A stretch of DNA of 64,000 nucleotides from Sphingobium trunci (GTDB taxonomy: Bacteria > Pseudomonadota > Alphaproteobacteria > Sphingomonadales > Sphingomonadaceae). Made by a program: the position numbers and the translations under genes. Shown piece after piece: positions 63,701-64,000 of the stretch. The DNA lies in the NCBI RefSeq assembly GCF_022664535.1, contig NZ_JAKUJY010000020.1:1-64000 (forward strand). The letters are read 5' to 3'. The notes beneath the pieces were generated by a model. That model had not been told where the DNA came from. It searched no databases and was given only the letters and a program-made list of their open reading frames with translations. Numbering within the stretch: the stretch's first letter is position 1; each line of letters opens with the position of its first letter.

Positions 63701-64000
63701 TCCCTTCTCGAAGCTTGGCCACAACACCGGCGTGCCGTCGAAGAACGCCACCTGCATGGCGCTGCCCACCAACCAGCCTATCAATCCGCTTCGCAACACG
63801 CCCGAACTGCGCCGGATCAACCAGGAGCAGGCGTTCCTGCCGATCTACAGCTATGCGGCGGTGACGGACAGCGTGGAGGGGCTCATCATGGTGAATATCG
63901 AGACCATGGCCGATGGCGAGTTCCGCAACAATTTCCTGAAGCGCGCCATCACCTGGAACCCGAATGGCGTGCTGAACGGCGCGCGGCATATCCAGCTTGC
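60732..64000 (+). CDS. Large decahaem cytochrome, partial (continues past window end)
   Basis: The frame is open for 1089 codons to the right edge. A signal peptide/anchor (LFAFLLLIFAALTVPVVVL) is followed by ten CXXCH sites at about residues 57 (CYSCH), 79 (CTDCH), 157 (CGSCH), 332 (CSGCH), 423 (CMNCH), 574 (CADCH), 601 (CKDCH), 720 (CFTCH), 731 (CGGCH) and 837 (CTDCH). Many His-rich stretches could give distal ligands. After residue 880 no haem site is seen; GEYMYVAEGKGGFRVYDVAS suggests a beta-propeller-like C-terminal region. Size and placement beside an outer-membrane barrel suggest long-range electron transfer. A 1087-codon antisense open frame over the same DNA is a shadow. Confidence 0.88.
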   Translation, partial: MRPLFAFLLLIFAALTVPVVVLHASDAEKPVARIYAPTPPAPMSQTADQVAAKSDGCYSCHTRTDEPSMHATPAVMLGCTDCHGGNAAVRGDPALGFDDPAYAAARERAHVLPRYPASWHYPSSANPQRTYTLLNREAPEFVRFVNPSDYRVARDACGSCHMQVIEAAERSLMASGAMLWGGAAYNNGLVPYKNYIFGEAYTRDGKPAKIVSPGNPPGTLTAEQKARGALAELYPLPTWQVIPPGDVFRVFERGGRNIGTQFPEIGLPNPTGSIQRLEEPGRPDLKQSNRGPGTGLRVAIPALNIHKTRLNDPYMWFMGTNDQPGDYRHSGCSGCHVVYANDREPRHSLIYAQYGRDGQTATVDPTIANKMSHGGLKGPHGETIEPDHMVESVDGSGHPAGAVKESGHPIRHAFTRAIPTAQCMNCHMHQPNIFLNSYLGYTMWDYESDAPLMWPEKQKYPTAAEVHQTLERNPEGASPRGKWSDLDFLRNVYDLNDKAKDTQFADYHGHGWNFRGVFKRDREGNLLDADGRVVSPDDPQKWRKKGEGKFVPVGTNPGKAVHLMDIHAEKGLQCADCHFAQDSHGNGFIYGEVANAIEIGCKDCHGTADAYPTLLTSGPAAPPKGTNLALLRNPDGKRRFEWYFDASGRRKLIQRSIVDPHLEWEVSLVKDSVDPANPHFNAKAARAKLMSRSGAEDGSFAFGPGVGQEDRAHGDDTMACFTCHLSWTTSCGGCHLPIEANWKTSLHHFDGEETRNFATYNPQVARDEMFQLGKHMTTKGNETAPVRSTSALVLSSTNINRERIYIQQPPISGIGFSSQAFAPHFPHTVRRAETKTCTDCHLSAKDDNNAIMSQLLLLGTNFVNFVGLNAWTGLEGGFEAIRVTEWDEPQAVIGSYLQKYAYPDYWKLHVDQNKRELKDWVRGKTFDKKASGETHPVEEFRNVVKGTADRVGCLQLRGEYMYVAEGKGGFRVYDVASIANKGFSEPIVSGPFSKLGHNTGVPSKNATCMALPTNQPINPLRNTPELRRINQEQAFLPIYSYAAVTDSVEGLIMVNIETMADGEFRNNFLKRAITWNPNGVLNGARHIQL

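Noticed and set aside
60726..63989. A 1087-codon open frame on the minus strand opposite the decahaem gene
   Set aside because: The plus strand has a signal peptide, ten CXXCH motifs and a start coupled to the upstream gene. The antisense frame is a product of high GC and codon bias, with no family features.

Overview
The window is high-GC DNA from an alphaproteobacterium, most likely a sphingomonad (Sphingobium/Sphingomonas type). This rests on gene style, TonB receptor type, NodT-type efflux lipoproteins and an oxygen-dependent cobalamin pathway; no rRNA or other taxonomic marker is present. The left edge holds the 3' end of an IS110-type transposase, so the window begins in a mobile element remnant. 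No tRNA, rRNA or CRISPR array was seen.

Region 1 (787-8927) is a tripartite RND multidrug efflux operon on the minus strand (adaptor, pump, outer-membrane factor). It is divergent from an OmpR-type response regulator and its histidine kinase. The shared intergenic region carries short direct repeats in about 10-11 bp phase and a 106-bp palindromic extragenic element that forms the leader of the regulator gene. Region 2 (9428-14262) is the stress-linked prkA-yeaH-spoVR trio followed by a 67-aa orphan. Region 3 (14711-30934) is an aerobic cobalamin locus on the minus strand, read right to left. Riboswitch 2 precedes the Ni/Co transporter, cobW, cobN, cobO and bluB. Riboswitch 1 precedes cobG, cobH, cobI, cobJ, cobL, cobE, cobM, cobB and cobF. 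cobK is inverted between cobJ and cobL and overlaps both. Genes for the latest steps (amide and nucleotide-loop assembly) are not in the window. Region 4 (31016-37996) is a LysR regulator divergent from a second RND operon, ordered pump, adaptor, outer-membrane factor. Region 5 (38021-41023) is a TonB-dependent receptor with a clear terminator and two small downstream ORFs.

Region 6 (41271 to the right edge) is the most unusual part, with all genes on the plus strand and mostly overlapping or abutting. Its first half encodes an exported CHAT (caspase-like) protease, a CHASE2-class III nucleotidyl cyclase, a FecR-like exported protein, a TpsB secretion pore and a 2,090-residue glycine-rich TpsA exoprotein. 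Its second half encodes a five-haem cytochrome, a lipoprotein with tandem GlcG/HbpS-like domains, an outer-membrane beta-barrel and a very large protein with ten CXXCH motifs that runs off the window. I read the first half as a candidate surface-adhesin system with linked proteolysis and cyclic-nucleotide signalling. I read the second half as a candidate trans-outer-membrane electron or haem conduit. Both readings are inferences from domain content and gene order.
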